Shown here in pieces: positions 53,579-62,574 of a stretch of 64,000 nt of DNA. Made by a program: the position numbers and the translations under genes. The stretch is from Burkholderia sp. OK233. GTDB taxonomy: Bacteria; Pseudomonadota; Gammaproteobacteria; Burkholderiales; Burkholderiaceae. The notes beneath the pieces are model-generated. The model did no database searches. It saw only the letters and a list, made by a program, of their open reading frames with translations, and had not been told where the DNA came from. Each line of letters opens with the position of its first letter. Positions within the stretch are counted from its first letter, which is position 1. The stretch lies in the NCBI RefSeq assembly GCF_900230185.1, contig NZ_OCSR01000002.1, forward strand, positions 806,001 to 870,000, written 5' to 3'.

Positions 53579-54151
53579 ATGTCGAATCGCATTCTTCTAC
53601 AGCTTGCAGCCGTTTTCGCGCCCCTGTCACTGGTGACGATAGGCGGTGGCCAGGCCATCATCGCCGATATCCAACGGCAGGTTGTCGACGTGCATGGATG
53701 GATGACGCATGCCCAGTTCGGCGTCGACTTCGCCATTTCGCGCATGGCGCCCGGCCCCGGTTCGCTGCTGGCCACCTTGATCGGCTGGCAGATTGCCGGG
53801 TTCTGGGGCGCTGTGGTGGCCACGCTGGCATTGCTCGCCCCGACCGGCATCCTGATCTACGGCGTGACCCACATCTGGACACGTTATCAGGGCGCGGCGT
53901 GGCAGCTGGCGCTCGAGCGTGGGCTGCGCCCCGTCGCCTCCGGCATGATTCTCGCTGCGGGATGGGTTCTGCTGAAATCGCTCGACGGTGGACTTCCGGC
54001 CCAGGCGATTGCCCTTGTTTCGGTAGGGACGCTGCTCAGCACACGAATCAACCCGCTGCTTCTTTTGCTTTGCGGCGCGTTGCTGTTGCTTGGCGTGTCT
54101 GAGTTCGGCGGCAACCTCCCGTCGGTCCTTCAAGTGCACACGGCGAGCTAG
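53579..54151 (+). CDS. Chromate transporter family protein, C-terminal half
   Basis: 190 residues. APLSLVTIGGGQAIIADIQR and AISRMAPGPGSLLATLIGWQ are the second CHR-domain signatures, followed by hydrophobic helices. It pairs with the preceding gene. The start at 53579 is the first ATG after that stop; earlier in-frame codons overlap the upstream gene. Confidence 0.87.
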   Translation: MSNRILLQLAAVFAPLSLVTIGGGQAIIADIQRQVVDVHGWMTHAQFGVDFAISRMAPGPGSLLATLIGWQIAGFWGAVVATLALLAPTGILIYGVTHIWTRYQGAAWQLALERGLRPVASGMILAAGWVLLKSLDGGLPAQAIALVSVGTLLSTRINPLLLLLCGALLLLGVSEFGGNLPSVLQVHTAS

Positions 54152-54161
54152 TGCTATTCGA

Positions 54162-55409
54162 TCATGGCGTCTGCAGCGTGCCGTCCTTCAGGCGGGTTTG
54201 CGTCCACGTCGTCACGGTGTTTTCGCACGGATATTTCGCGGCCTCGGTTTCGTCGATGTCAACGCCCAAGCCCGGTTTGTCATTGGCATAGACGTGTCCG
54301 TTCCTGAACTCGGGCAAACCTGGGAAAACATCCAGCAGTGCCTCCCGCGGCCCTTTGAGTTCCTGGATCACGAAGTTCGGCGGCTCGGTTCCCGACCATT
54401 CCTGCACGCCGAAATTGCGCGCGGCGAGATCGATATGAATGTTCGCCGCATGCGCCAGCGGCGACATATCGCCCGGACCGTGCCATGCGGTCCTTACGCC
54501 GAACTGCTCGGCGAATATCTGCAGCTTGCGTCCCGCCGTGATGCCGCCGATCTGGCTGAGATGCACGCGGATAAAGTCGATCAGCCGCTCGGTGATCAGA
54601 AACCGCCATTCGAACGGGTTGTTGAACAGTTCGCCCTGGGCCAACGGCGTGGTCGTTTTGGCGCGTAGCTGACGCATCCATTCGCCTTCCTCGAGCGCAA
54701 TCGCGTCCTCGAGAAAGAACAGTTCGTACTGTTCCAGCTCGCACGCGAAACGGATCGCTTCCACGGGCTTCAGGCGTTCGTGCACGTCATGGCACAACGC
54801 GACGTCGAAACCGATCTTGCTGCGAATGCCGTCGAACAGCTTGAGCGTCTCCCGCATGTACTTCCTGCTGTCGAGATACACGCCATCCGCGGCGCCTTCG
54901 GGTGCATTCGCTGGCGCCTTGCCGAAGCTCCCCCCGCCATAGCCGCCGCTCTGGCAACGAATATGTGTGATGCCCTGCTCGCGATACTTCTGGATGTTCT
55001 CGCACAACTCATTCAGATCGCGGCCGTCCGCATGGCGATAAATCGGCACGCCTTCGCGGCACTTGCCGCCGAACAACTGATAGAGCGGCATGTTCGCCAT
55101 CTTGCCCTTGATATCCCACAACGCCATATCCACACCGGAGATCGCGTTGTTCTCGATCGCACCGTTGCGCCAGTACGCGTTCTGATGCATCAGTTGCCAC
55201 AGTTCCTCGATTGCCTCGGCGTCACGGCCGATCAGTAACGGCCGCAAATATTCCTCGATGAGACATTTCACCACTACGTGCCGGTAGGCAAACGTCGCGC
55301 ATCCGAGACCGACCAGACCGGGCTGGTTGGTCTCGATCTTCACGACGATCAGGTTGATGCCTTCCGGCGCGGTCAGGATGACCTTTACATCGGTAATCAG
55401 GGTTGCCAT
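54162..55409 (-). CDS. Enolase-superfamily sugar-acid dehydratase (D-mannonate/D-gluconate dehydratase, RspA/ManD type)
   Basis: 415 residues. ManD subgroup marks: ALCHDVHERLKPVEAIRFA with the Asp-x-His metal and acid-base pair, LFFLEDAIALEEGEW and LAQGELFNNPFEWRFLI for the other metal ligands, and RTAWHGPGDMSPLAHAANIH for the distal His. These enzymes dehydrate D-mannonate and/or D-gluconate to 2-keto-3-deoxygluconate. As the last gene after idnD and idnO homologues it probably takes gluconate onward. The E. coli relative is annotated RspA, so the exact substrate remains open. Confidence 0.82.
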   Translation of the reverse strand: MATLITDVKVILTAPEGINLIVVKIETNQPGLVGLGCATFAYRHVVVKCLIEEYLRPLLIGRDAEAIEELWQLMHQNAYWRNGAIENNAISGVDMALWDIKGKMANMPLYQLFGGKCREGVPIYRHADGRDLNELCENIQKYREQGITHIRCQSGGYGGGSFGKAPANAPEGAADGVYLDSRKYMRETLKLFDGIRSKIGFDVALCHDVHERLKPVEAIRFACELEQYELFFLEDAIALEEGEWMRQLRAKTTTPLAQGELFNNPFEWRFLITERLIDFIRVHLSQIGGITAGRKLQIFAEQFGVRTAWHGPGDMSPLAHAANIHIDLAARNFGVQEWSGTEPPNFVIQELKGPREALLDVFPGLPEFRNGHVYANDKPGLGVDIDETEAAKYPCENTVTTWTQTRLKDGTLQTP

Positions 55410-55464
55410 GTTCTATCTGCCAAAATCGAATCAATGAATCGGACGCGCGTTGCCTGGTTCTTCG

Positions 55465-56505
55465 TCAGAACGTGATCTGCACTTTCATTTGCGTGCTGCG
55501 ATCCGCCGCGAGGTCGAATGCTTCGATCGCGCGCTCGATCGGCAGCGTGGCGGTGATGATCGGCTTCACGTCGATGCGGCCTTCCTTGATGAGCCGCGCG
55601 GCCAGCGCATATTCGCCGTGAAAGCGAAACGCGCCCTGCAAACGGATTTCCTTGCCGACCAGCGCGTTGATCGGAATCGGCACGTCGCCGGTGACGCCGA
55701 CCTGCACGATGGTGCCGCGCGGACGCAAGGCGGGAATGACATCCTTCAGCACCGCCGCCGCGCCGGTACATTCGATCGCGACATCGAAATAGCCCTTCTC
55801 CGCAGTGAATTCATCTGCCTTCAGACCCGGCTCGATCGAAACGTTGAGCGCGCGGGTAGCGCCCATTTCCACGGCTTTCTTCAACGGCGCATCGTGGATG
55901 TCGGTAGCCACCACTTCGAGCGCGCCGGCATGACGGGCGGCCGCCACCACCAGCGCGCCAATTGGACCTGAACCGGTCACCAGCACGCGTTTTCCCGTCA
56001 CGGAGCCCGCTTGACTAACCGCATGTAACGCGACGGCCAAAGGTTCGGCACAGGCCGCCTCGCCAAGCGAGACCGCTGTCCCCACCGGCTCGCATTGATA
56101 CTCCTCGGCCGCGATCAGTTCGCGAAACGCGCCTTGACTGTGCGGGACTCGCATCGCGCTGCCGTAGAACCACATGTCCGCGCAATGCTGCTGTTCTCCG
56201 GCCAGACAGAACTTGCAATGTCCGCACGGGCGGCTCGGGTTCAGCGCAATGCGATCGCCGGGTTTGACGCGGGTGACTTTGTCGCCGACAGCCTCAACCG
56301 TTCCCGCGACTTCATGGCCGAGCACGATCGGTTGCTTCACGCGTACGACACCGAAGCCGCCATGCAGGTAATAGTGCAGGTCGGACCCGCAGATTCCGCC
56401 GGCACCGATTCGAACCAGCACCTGGGTCTCCCCGATGTCCGCCACCTCGACGGCCTCTATCCGTAAATCCTTTTCTGCGTGCAATACGCAAGCGCGCGCT
56501 TCCAT
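55465..56505 (-). CDS. idnD: L-idonate 5-dehydrogenase-like zinc alcohol dehydrogenase
   Basis: 346 residues. Catalytic zinc ligands are in GAGGICGSDLHYY and LGHEVAGTVEAVGD; the structural zinc site is the CGHCKFCLAGEQQHC cluster. A Rossmann motif GSGPIGALVV follows. The closest functional pattern is L-idonate 5-dehydrogenase or RspB. GGGAG lies seven bases before the ATG at 56505. It would oxidise L-idonate to 5-keto-D-gluconate, which the idnO-like gene in the same operon reduces to gluconate. Confidence 0.82.
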   Translation of the reverse strand: MEARACVLHAEKDLRIEAVEVADIGETQVLVRIGAGGICGSDLHYYLHGGFGVVRVKQPIVLGHEVAGTVEAVGDKVTRVKPGDRIALNPSRPCGHCKFCLAGEQQHCADMWFYGSAMRVPHSQGAFRELIAAEEYQCEPVGTAVSLGEAACAEPLAVALHAVSQAGSVTGKRVLVTGSGPIGALVVAAARHAGALEVVATDIHDAPLKKAVEMGATRALNVSIEPGLKADEFTAEKGYFDVAIECTGAAAVLKDVIPALRPRGTIVQVGVTGDVPIPINALVGKEIRLQGAFRFHGEYALAARLIKEGRIDVKPIITATLPIERAIEAFDLAADRSTQMKVQITF

Positions 56506-56545
56506 GAACGACTCCCGTTTCAATAATTCCGTTGGCATCCGCGAC

Positions 56546-57874
56546 TCATTCGGGCAGCACGATGCGCTCGATCTTGCCGACGATAAAGACATAAGACAGT
56601 GCGCCGATAAGCGCCAGTGCTCCGATGAATATCAATGCCGATTCGAAGTGCCCGTCCTTGACCAGCACGCCGATCACGATCGGCACCGCGATGGCCGACA
56701 GATTGCCCATGAAGTTGAACATCCCGCCGGTGAGGCCGATCAGGCTCTTCGGTGCGAGTGCGGAGACGAACGCCCAGGTGATCGACGCCATGCCGTTTCC
56801 GAAGAACGCCAGTGACATGAAAAGAATGATGGCGGTCTGATCCTGAACATAGTTGGCGCCGACGATCGACGTTGCGAGCACCAGGCCGGAGATGACGGGC
56901 AGCTTGCGCGCAAAGCCGACCGAGAACCCGCGTCTAAGCAGAAAGTCCGACAAGAAACCTGAACAGAGAATGCCGACATAGGCCGCGAGAAACGGTACCG
57001 ACGCCATGAATCCCATCTTGAGGGTCGTCATCCCGCGATACTTGACGAGATAGGTTGGAAACCAGGTGAGGAAGAACCACAGGATCGACGACAGGCAAAA
57101 CTGGCCAATGAATACGCCCCAGATATTGCGGTTCCTCAGCACATGTTTGAAATCGGCCCAACCGGCTTTCCTCGCGCCGCCCTGCTCGCCGACATCGACC
57201 AGACCGCCGCCCTGCCGGATGTAATCGAGCTCGGCGGCATCGGCTTTGCTGTCCTTCGGGTCGCGGTAGAAAATGAACCACACGATGCTGTACACGACGC
57301 CTGCAGCGCCCGTGAAGAAAAGCATGCCGCGCCAGCCGAACGTGGCCTGAACATAAACGAGCAGTGGCATGAAGAACGCGATGCCGACGAACTGCCCGGA
57401 GGTATAGAAGGCAATCGCAGTCGCGCGTTCGCGCTCGGGAAACCACGTGGTGACGACGCGGTTATTGGTCGGATACGAAGGCGCTTCGAACGTGCCGAGC
57501 AGCACGCGCAAGCCGAACAGCGTCGAGAAGCCGTTCACGGCCGCCTGCAGGCACGTCGCCACCGACCATCCGCACAGCAGGGTGGCATACAGCACGCGCG
57601 GCTTGACGCGATCGACGAGCATCCCGCCTGGGATCTGCAGAATCGCGTACGACCAGCCAAATGCCGAAAAAATCAGCCCGAGTTGCACAGGACTCAGATT
57701 CAGGTCACGTCCGAGCAACGGTGCCGCCAGCGACAGATTGCTGCGATCCATGTAGTTGACCGCGATGCCGAGGAACAGCAGGAAACCGACCACGAAACGT
57801 TTTTTCGTGGCTTTTGCCGCGACGGCGGTTCGCGCCTGCCCGGCGCTCAAGGTGGAGGTGCTTTCTGATTTCAT
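56546..57874 (-). CDS. MFS transporter of the sugar-acid (glucarate/galactonate) type
   Basis: 442 residues with 12 hydrophobic segments. KRFVVGFLLFLGIAVNYMDR and NLSLAAPLLGRDLNLSPVQL match the GudP/DgoT branch of the anion:cation symporters. It is located between a second MFS gene and idnD, so uptake of L-idonate, gluconate or a related hexonate is likely. The start MKSESTSTLS at 57874 is preferred over upstream codons. Confidence 0.83.
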   Translation of the reverse strand: MKSESTSTLSAGQARTAVAAKATKKRFVVGFLLFLGIAVNYMDRSNLSLAAPLLGRDLNLSPVQLGLIFSAFGWSYAILQIPGGMLVDRVKPRVLYATLLCGWSVATCLQAAVNGFSTLFGLRVLLGTFEAPSYPTNNRVVTTWFPERERATAIAFYTSGQFVGIAFFMPLLVYVQATFGWRGMLFFTGAAGVVYSIVWFIFYRDPKDSKADAAELDYIRQGGGLVDVGEQGGARKAGWADFKHVLRNRNIWGVFIGQFCLSSILWFFLTWFPTYLVKYRGMTTLKMGFMASVPFLAAYVGILCSGFLSDFLLRRGFSVGFARKLPVISGLVLATSIVGANYVQDQTAIILFMSLAFFGNGMASITWAFVSALAPKSLIGLTGGMFNFMGNLSAIAVPIVIGVLVKDGHFESALIFIGALALIGALSYVFIVGKIERIVLPE

Positions 57875-57981
57875 CAGCAGTCCATTTGATTGGATGGCCT
57901 GCCGTACAGGCAGGCGTCTGCCAGTCCTGGCCGGCTTGAAACACCGGGACCGCAGGGCTGGCACGTGCAATTCATTGCGCG

Positions 57982-59274
57982 TTACGTGCGATGCAACGAC
58001 AGCGAAGCTTCACGCCTGGCGTGCTCGTCGGCATTCGCGGGCACGGTCATCATCAGGATCACCGAGAGCAGCAGACCGGTCGCCATGAAAATGTACGAAG
58101 CCGCCGGACTGCCGGTCGCCCCGTTCAGATAGCCCACCACCCACGATCCGAGGAACGCCCCCAACGCACCGCACGCGTTGATGAGGCCGATCGCGCCACC
58201 CAGCACGTTGCTTGGAATCAGTTCCGGCACGAGTGCGAAGAACGGGCCGTACGGCGCGTACATCGTTGCCCCTGCAACGACCAGCAGCGCGAACGAGATC
58301 CAGAAATGCGAGCCGCCGATCAGATAGGAAGCAACGAACGCAATGGTCCCGACGAGCAGCAGCGGCCAGACGAACAGCTTGCGGTTGCGCGTCTTGTCCG
58401 AGAGCCACGACGCGAGCAGCATCAGGATGATTGCGGCGAGATAGGGCACAGCGGCGAGCCAGCCCACCGAGACGATGTCGATCGTCGAGGCGGCTTTGAG
58501 GATCGACGGCAACCACATAATGAAGCCGTACACGCCGATGCTCCACAGCGCATGAATCGCGCAAAACTTGATCACGATCGACGAACGGAACGCCGCCTTG
58601 TAATTGCGCACCGGCGCGATATGCGCCTGCTCGGCCTTCAGGCGCGCGTCGAGCTCCGTCTTTTCGGCGGCGCTCATCCAGGGCGCGTCGGCCGGACGAT
58701 CCTTCACCGTGAACCACCAGACCACCGCCCAGGCGATGGCGGGCATGCCCTCGAGGATAAACATCTCGCGCCAGCCGAAGCTGCGAACCAGATAGCCCGA
58801 CACCACCGACATCCACAGCACCGTCACCGGATTGCCGAGAATCAGGAAAGTATTTGCGCGCGAGCGTTCGCTGCGCGTGAACCAGCGGCTGATGTACATC
58901 AGCATCGACGGCATCACGGCCGCCTCCACGACGCCGAGCGTGAAGCGCAGCACCATCAGCATCGGAATATTGCTGACCATGCCGGTCGCCGCCGCGCACA
59001 AACCCCACAGGATCAGGCTGAAGAAGATCAGCTTCTTGACGCTATTGCGCTGTGCGTAAATCGCGCCTGGCACCTGAAACAGGCAGTAGCCGAGAAAGAA
59101 CAGCGAGCCAATCAGCGACGAAGTGCCGTGCGAGATACCGAGGTCCCTGTCGATTCCGGCCGCAGCGGCAAAGGCGTAGTTCGCGCGATCGAGATAGGCG
59201 AGGCTATACGTGATGAAGATGATGGGCATCAGATACCACCATCTTTGAGTTGCTACGGGTTTGACGCTTTCCAT
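57982..59274 (-). CDS. Second MFS transporter of the anion:cation symporter family
   Basis: 430 residues, 12 membrane helices. FITYSLAYLDRANYAFAAAA and TFLILGNPVTVLWMSVVSGY are typical of this subfamily. Two transporters in one sugar-acid operon suggest two substrates or two affinities. It lies between the idnO-like gene (gap 80 bases) and the other MFS gene (gap 107 bases). Confidence 0.83.
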   Translation of the reverse strand: MESVKPVATQRWWYLMPIIFITYSLAYLDRANYAFAAAAGIDRDLGISHGTSSLIGSLFFLGYCLFQVPGAIYAQRNSVKKLIFFSLILWGLCAAATGMVSNIPMLMVLRFTLGVVEAAVMPSMLMYISRWFTRSERSRANTFLILGNPVTVLWMSVVSGYLVRSFGWREMFILEGMPAIAWAVVWWFTVKDRPADAPWMSAAEKTELDARLKAEQAHIAPVRNYKAAFRSSIVIKFCAIHALWSIGVYGFIMWLPSILKAASTIDIVSVGWLAAVPYLAAIILMLLASWLSDKTRNRKLFVWPLLLVGTIAFVASYLIGGSHFWISFALLVVAGATMYAPYGPFFALVPELIPSNVLGGAIGLINACGALGAFLGSWVVGYLNGATGSPAASYIFMATGLLLSVILMMTVPANADEHARREASLSLHRT

Positions 59275-59354
59275 GATGTCTCCGGATCGGTACGGCGCAC
59301 GAACTATCTGATGCGAGTGGCTATTTGTTTTGCTCTACTCGCGTGGACCTGCGT

Positions 59355-60122
59355 TTAAAGAACGGCCAGCCAGCCACCGTCGACGTAGATGATCTGGCCG
59401 TTCACATAGCTCGACGCCGGCGAAGCCAGATACACCGCGGTACCTACGAGTTCGTCCGGCCTGCCCCAGCGTTGCGAAGGATTGCTGCTCCTGACCCATG
59501 CATCGAAGGCGGCGTTCTCGATCAGCGGCTTGTTCATGTCGGTCAGGATGTACCCCGGACCGATTGCGTTCGCCTGAATGTCCGAGGCCGCCCACTCGGC
59601 GCTCATGGCGCGAGTCAGCATCTTGATGCCGCCCTTGGCTGCCGTATAGGCGCCTACTGTCGCGCGCCCGGCTTCGCTCGTGAGCGAGCCGATGTTGATG
59701 ATCTTGCCGCCCGTGCCGCGCGCGATCATGCGGCGTGCAGCCTGCTTCGCGACGATGAAGGCGCTCGTCAGGTTGGTGTCGATTACGCGCTGCCAGTCGC
59801 TCAGTTCGAGTTCGACGAGTGGCTTGCGAAACTGGATGCCGGCGTTGTTAATCACGATATCGACTTGCACGCCGTCCTTGTCCCACTGCGCGAATGCTTC
59901 GGCAACGGCGCTTTCGTCGGTCACATCGAAGGCGCGGCCTTGCGCATTGAAACCCTTGTCGCCCAGACGGGCGGCCGCTTCGGCGACCGTGTCTGCGCGT
60001 GTGCCGTTCAGGATGACGCTCGCACCGGCGGCGGCCAGCCCTTCGGCAAGCGCGAAACCGATGCCGCGCGCCGAGCCGGTAACGAGTGCCGTGCGGCCGC
60101 TCAGATCGAATAGCTGTGTCAT
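59355..60122 (-). CDS. idnO: Gluconate 5-dehydrogenase-like short-chain dehydrogenase
   Basis: 255 residues. TGSARGIG cofactor motif, INNAG, the catalytic Ser in IINIGSLTSEAG and Tyr-x-x-x-Lys in AYTAAKGG. IQANAIGPGYILTDMN and the NGQIIYVDGGW C-terminus are as in IdnO/KduD proteins. It would reduce 5-keto-D-gluconate to D-gluconate. Second gene of the operon after the GntR regulator. Confidence 0.83.
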   Translation of the reverse strand: MTQLFDLSGRTALVTGSARGIGFALAEGLAAAGASVILNGTRADTVAEAAARLGDKGFNAQGRAFDVTDESAVAEAFAQWDKDGVQVDIVINNAGIQFRKPLVELELSDWQRVIDTNLTSAFIVAKQAARRMIARGTGGKIINIGSLTSEAGRATVGAYTAAKGGIKMLTRAMSAEWAASDIQANAIGPGYILTDMNKPLIENAAFDAWVRSSNPSQRWGRPDELVGTAVYLASPASSYVNGQIIYVDGGWLAVL

Positions 60123-60301
60123 GCGTGTGTCCTCTCGATGTTCAGAAACGAGGCGCGAGTGCGCCCCTCGCGATTCCGATGACGGTCGCGATGAAGTGGG
60201 TTTTGGGGTCCGCTGGCGAGGTCTTTGGGCAGCCCGTCAGACGGTCGCCGGATAGGCCTTAACGGGTCAGTGGGTCAATAAGTGGGGCACTGATCAGATC
60301 A

Positions 60302-61021
60302 CTAGGCAGGTTGGTCGTTAGCGGTTCGGTCTAGCGCGGCGCGGTCTTCGAAGTCCTGCTCAGCGCGCCTGATGAGCGTGAGCACCGCCTCCTCTGCACC
60401 CTCGGGGTCCCCCTTCTCGATCGCGACGCACAGTGCCTCGTGCATCGGCAGCGAACGGGCCGGACCGCCTGCGATTTCGGAGCTGAGCTCGAAACTGGTA
60501 CGCAGGATCGCCGACAGCGCGTTCTGCATCTGCTGGACGAACTGGTTGTGGCAGGCGGTAAGGATGGCGCCGTGAAACGCGAGGTCGGCGGGAACGTACT
60601 CGCCGTGGCCGGCGACCGCACGTTCCATCGCCTTGAAAGCCCGCCGCACCGCGATGCGGTCTTCGTCAGTCGCGCGTTTCGCGGCAAGCCTGGCCGCGTT
60701 CGGCTCGATGATCATGCGCAGTTCCATCAGATCTTCGATGAGACCGGGCTCGACGGCGCTTGCACGCGCGCGCCACATGATCACGTCCGGGTCGAACAAC
60801 TGCCATTGCGCACGCGGCAGCACGATCGTGCCGTAGCGGCGGCGCACTTGCAGCATGCCCTTGGCGGAGAGCGACTTCATCGTCTCGCGGATGGTGATGC
60901 GGCTCACCTGCATCTGCTCGGCAAGCACCGGCTCGGCGGGAAGAATGTCGCCGGGCATGAATTTGCCTGAACAAATCTGTTCGCCCATCTGATTCAGGAC
61001 CTGCCTGTGCAAAGTTGCCAC
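60302..61021 (-). CDS. GntR-family regulator, FadR/FCD subfamily
   Basis: 239 residues. Winged helix with GDILPAEPVLAEQMQVSRIT followed by an FCD effector domain whose metal-site His residues lie in LAFHGAILTACHNQ and LPMHEAL. FCD regulators of hexuronate and gluconate operons are mostly repressors released by sugar acids. It probably controls the idnO-MFS-MFS-idnD-dehydratase genes downstream and itself. A palindrome just before its start may be the operator. Confidence 0.87.
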   Translation of the reverse strand: MATLHRQVLNQMGEQICSGKFMPGDILPAEPVLAEQMQVSRITIRETMKSLSAKGMLQVRRRYGTIVLPRAQWQLFDPDVIMWRARASAVEPGLIEDLMELRMIIEPNAARLAAKRATDEDRIAVRRAFKAMERAVAGHGEYVPADLAFHGAILTACHNQFVQQMQNALSAILRTSFELSSEIAGGPARSLPMHEALCVAIEKGDPEGAEEAVLTLIRRAEQDFEDRAALDRTANDQPA

Positions 61022-61036
61022 GATTTGCTCTCTATG

Positions 61037-61048
61037 TCATACGTATGA
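61037..61048. promoter_or_regulatory. Palindrome TCATACGTATGA, candidate GntR operator
   Basis: A perfect 12-base palindrome lying 16 bases before the ATG of the GntR gene, where a repressor would block its promoter. FadR-subfamily proteins bind short palindromes of this size. No second copy was found before the idnO-like gene. Confidence 0.5.
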
Positions 61049-61107
61049 TGTAGAAAGATAGGCGTGACGAGGCCGCATGGCAATTCGGGTTGACCCGGAG
61101 TGAGGGC

Positions 61108-61370
61108 TGGAAGGGGTTGCCGGCACGGCAGGGGTTGCCGGCACGGCAGGGGTTGCCGGCACGGCAGGGGTTGCCGGCACGGCAGGCGGTGCCGGGGATG
61201 GAAGGGTTGCCGGCACGGCAGGGGTTGCCGGCACGGCAGGGGTTGCCGGCACGGCAGGGGTTGCCGGCACGGCAGGGGTTGCCGGCACGGCAGGGGTTGC
61301 CGGCACGGCAGGCGGTGCCGGGGATGGAAGGGTTGCCGGCACGGAAGCGGTTGCCGGGGATCGAAGGGCT
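61108..61370. repeat. 18-bp minisatellite, about 14 units, with a higher-order pattern
   Basis: Tandem units of the type GGGGTTGCCGGCACGGCA, four copies, then a variant unit (GCGGTGCCGGGGATGG type), six copies, the variant again, and three degenerate units. Eighteen is a multiple of three, so every frame is open (GLPARQ on plus, PAVPAT on minus). The frames over it lack ribosome sites and are not listed as genes. The remainder of 61022-61455 shows nothing but the palindrome above. Confidence 0.92.
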
Positions 61371-61455
61371 TGCCGGTCATGGAAGGCGCCGGACACACAC
61401 CCGCCGGCTCCGTTGTGCACGACGCAACGCGCCGGGAGGCGCGCCACCGTTCGCC

Positions 61456-62451
61456 TCAGCCCCTCGCGATATGCGTCTCGGCAATCGCGCGGACGTCGAT
61501 GCGGCGCGGCAGGATAGCGTCGTGATCCGCGCTATCGGCAACTTTCTGGAGTGCGGCGATATCCGCCTCGGTCACGAAGTGCTGTTTCAATGACGCGCGC
61601 TGCGTGATCTGCCTCGCCGCGTCGGGCGGTGAGCGCGTCAACGTCGAGTAGATCTGCGCGTAGGCATCGGGGTTCGCAAGCGCCCAATCACCCGCTCGTT
61701 GCAGCCGAAGCAGAACGTCTGCGATCGCCGCGCGTTTGCGTGTATCAGCAAGCGCGGCGCCCGATGCAGTGATGAAGCCGAGACCACTATTGATGCCGGA
61801 CCCATCGCGCAAAATGCGCGCGCCGCGTTGGACAGCGATGCCGTAGTACGGATCGAATGTCGCCCACACGTCGATCGAACCGGACGCGAACGCAGCAAAC
61901 GCATCGACCGGCAGGATGAAACGGACCTTGACGTCCTCCTTCGAGAGTCCGGCTTCCGCGAGTGCACCATACAACTGGAATTGCGAAATGCTGCCGCGCG
62001 CCGACGACACGAACACGGTGCGCCCCTTCAGATCCGCCACGGTGCGAATCGGTGAATTGGGCGCCACCAGAATGCCGAGTTGCGCGCCCGAACCCACACG
62101 CGTCGCGACGATCTTCAAGGTCGGATCGCCGACAGCCGCTGCAAGCACAGGCAAGTCACCCGCCGGGGCAAGATCGACTGCGCCTGCGCGTTGCGCCTCG
62201 AAGAGTGGCGCGGCACCCTGGAAGTTGGCCCAGCGAAACGCGTACGGCGTGCCGTCGAGTACCTTGGCCGCTTCGGCGAGCGCCCGTGTGCCTCCGGCCT
62301 GGTCGCCGAGCACGAGCGTGGTCGTCGCCAGATCGGCGGCCTGCACGTTGCGTGAATGAAATGCGCCGGTTGCGGCAAGCGCCGGCACTGCGCTGAGCAG
62401 CTTCAGCGTGCGCCGCCGCGTGGAAAAAGACGTGGAAACAGAAGCGGCCAT
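61456..62451 (-). CDS. ABC-transporter substrate-binding protein, sulfonate/taurine type (SsuA/TauA-like)
   Basis: 331 residues. The N-terminus STRRRTLKLLSAVPALAA suggests export, perhaps by Tat (twin Arg before a hydrophobic run). The mature part has the NMT1/SsuA fold: VDLAPAGDLPVLAAAVGDPT, GILVAPNSPIRTVADLKGRT and ASGSIDVWATFDPYYG. The ATG at 62451 with GAGGG upstream is chosen; a TTG at 62478 is less likely. No permease or ATPase gene follows on this side, so the transporter is incomplete within the window. Confidence 0.83.
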   Translation of the reverse strand: MAASVSTSFSTRRRTLKLLSAVPALAATGAFHSRNVQAADLATTTLVLGDQAGGTRALAEAAKVLDGTPYAFRWANFQGAAPLFEAQRAGAVDLAPAGDLPVLAAAVGDPTLKIVATRVGSGAQLGILVAPNSPIRTVADLKGRTVFVSSARGSISQFQLYGALAEAGLSKEDVKVRFILPVDAFAAFASGSIDVWATFDPYYGIAVQRGARILRDGSGINSGLGFITASGAALADTRKRAAIADVLLRLQRAGDWALANPDAYAQIYSTLTRSPPDAARQITQRASLKQHFVTEADIAALQKVADSADHDAILPRRIDVRAIAETHIARG

Positions 62452-62574
62452 ATGCCCTCGCTTGCAATATTTCTGCAAGCGTAGCGATCAGGACGCTTCG
62501 TGAGAATGATTCAATTCCGATATCGTTATCTCGACCGGGCAGCTATCTTTTTCACCCCAGCGCGAGCCCGTCAC

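Noticed and set aside
61108..61370. Possible CRISPR array
   Set aside because: Units are directly tandem with no unique spacers, and no cas genes are near.
61037..61593. Open reading frames in several frames over the 18-bp repeat (GLPARQ or PAVPAT proteins)
   Set aside because: They exist only because the repeat length is a multiple of three and GC-rich; there is no ribosome site or family, and both strands are open equally.
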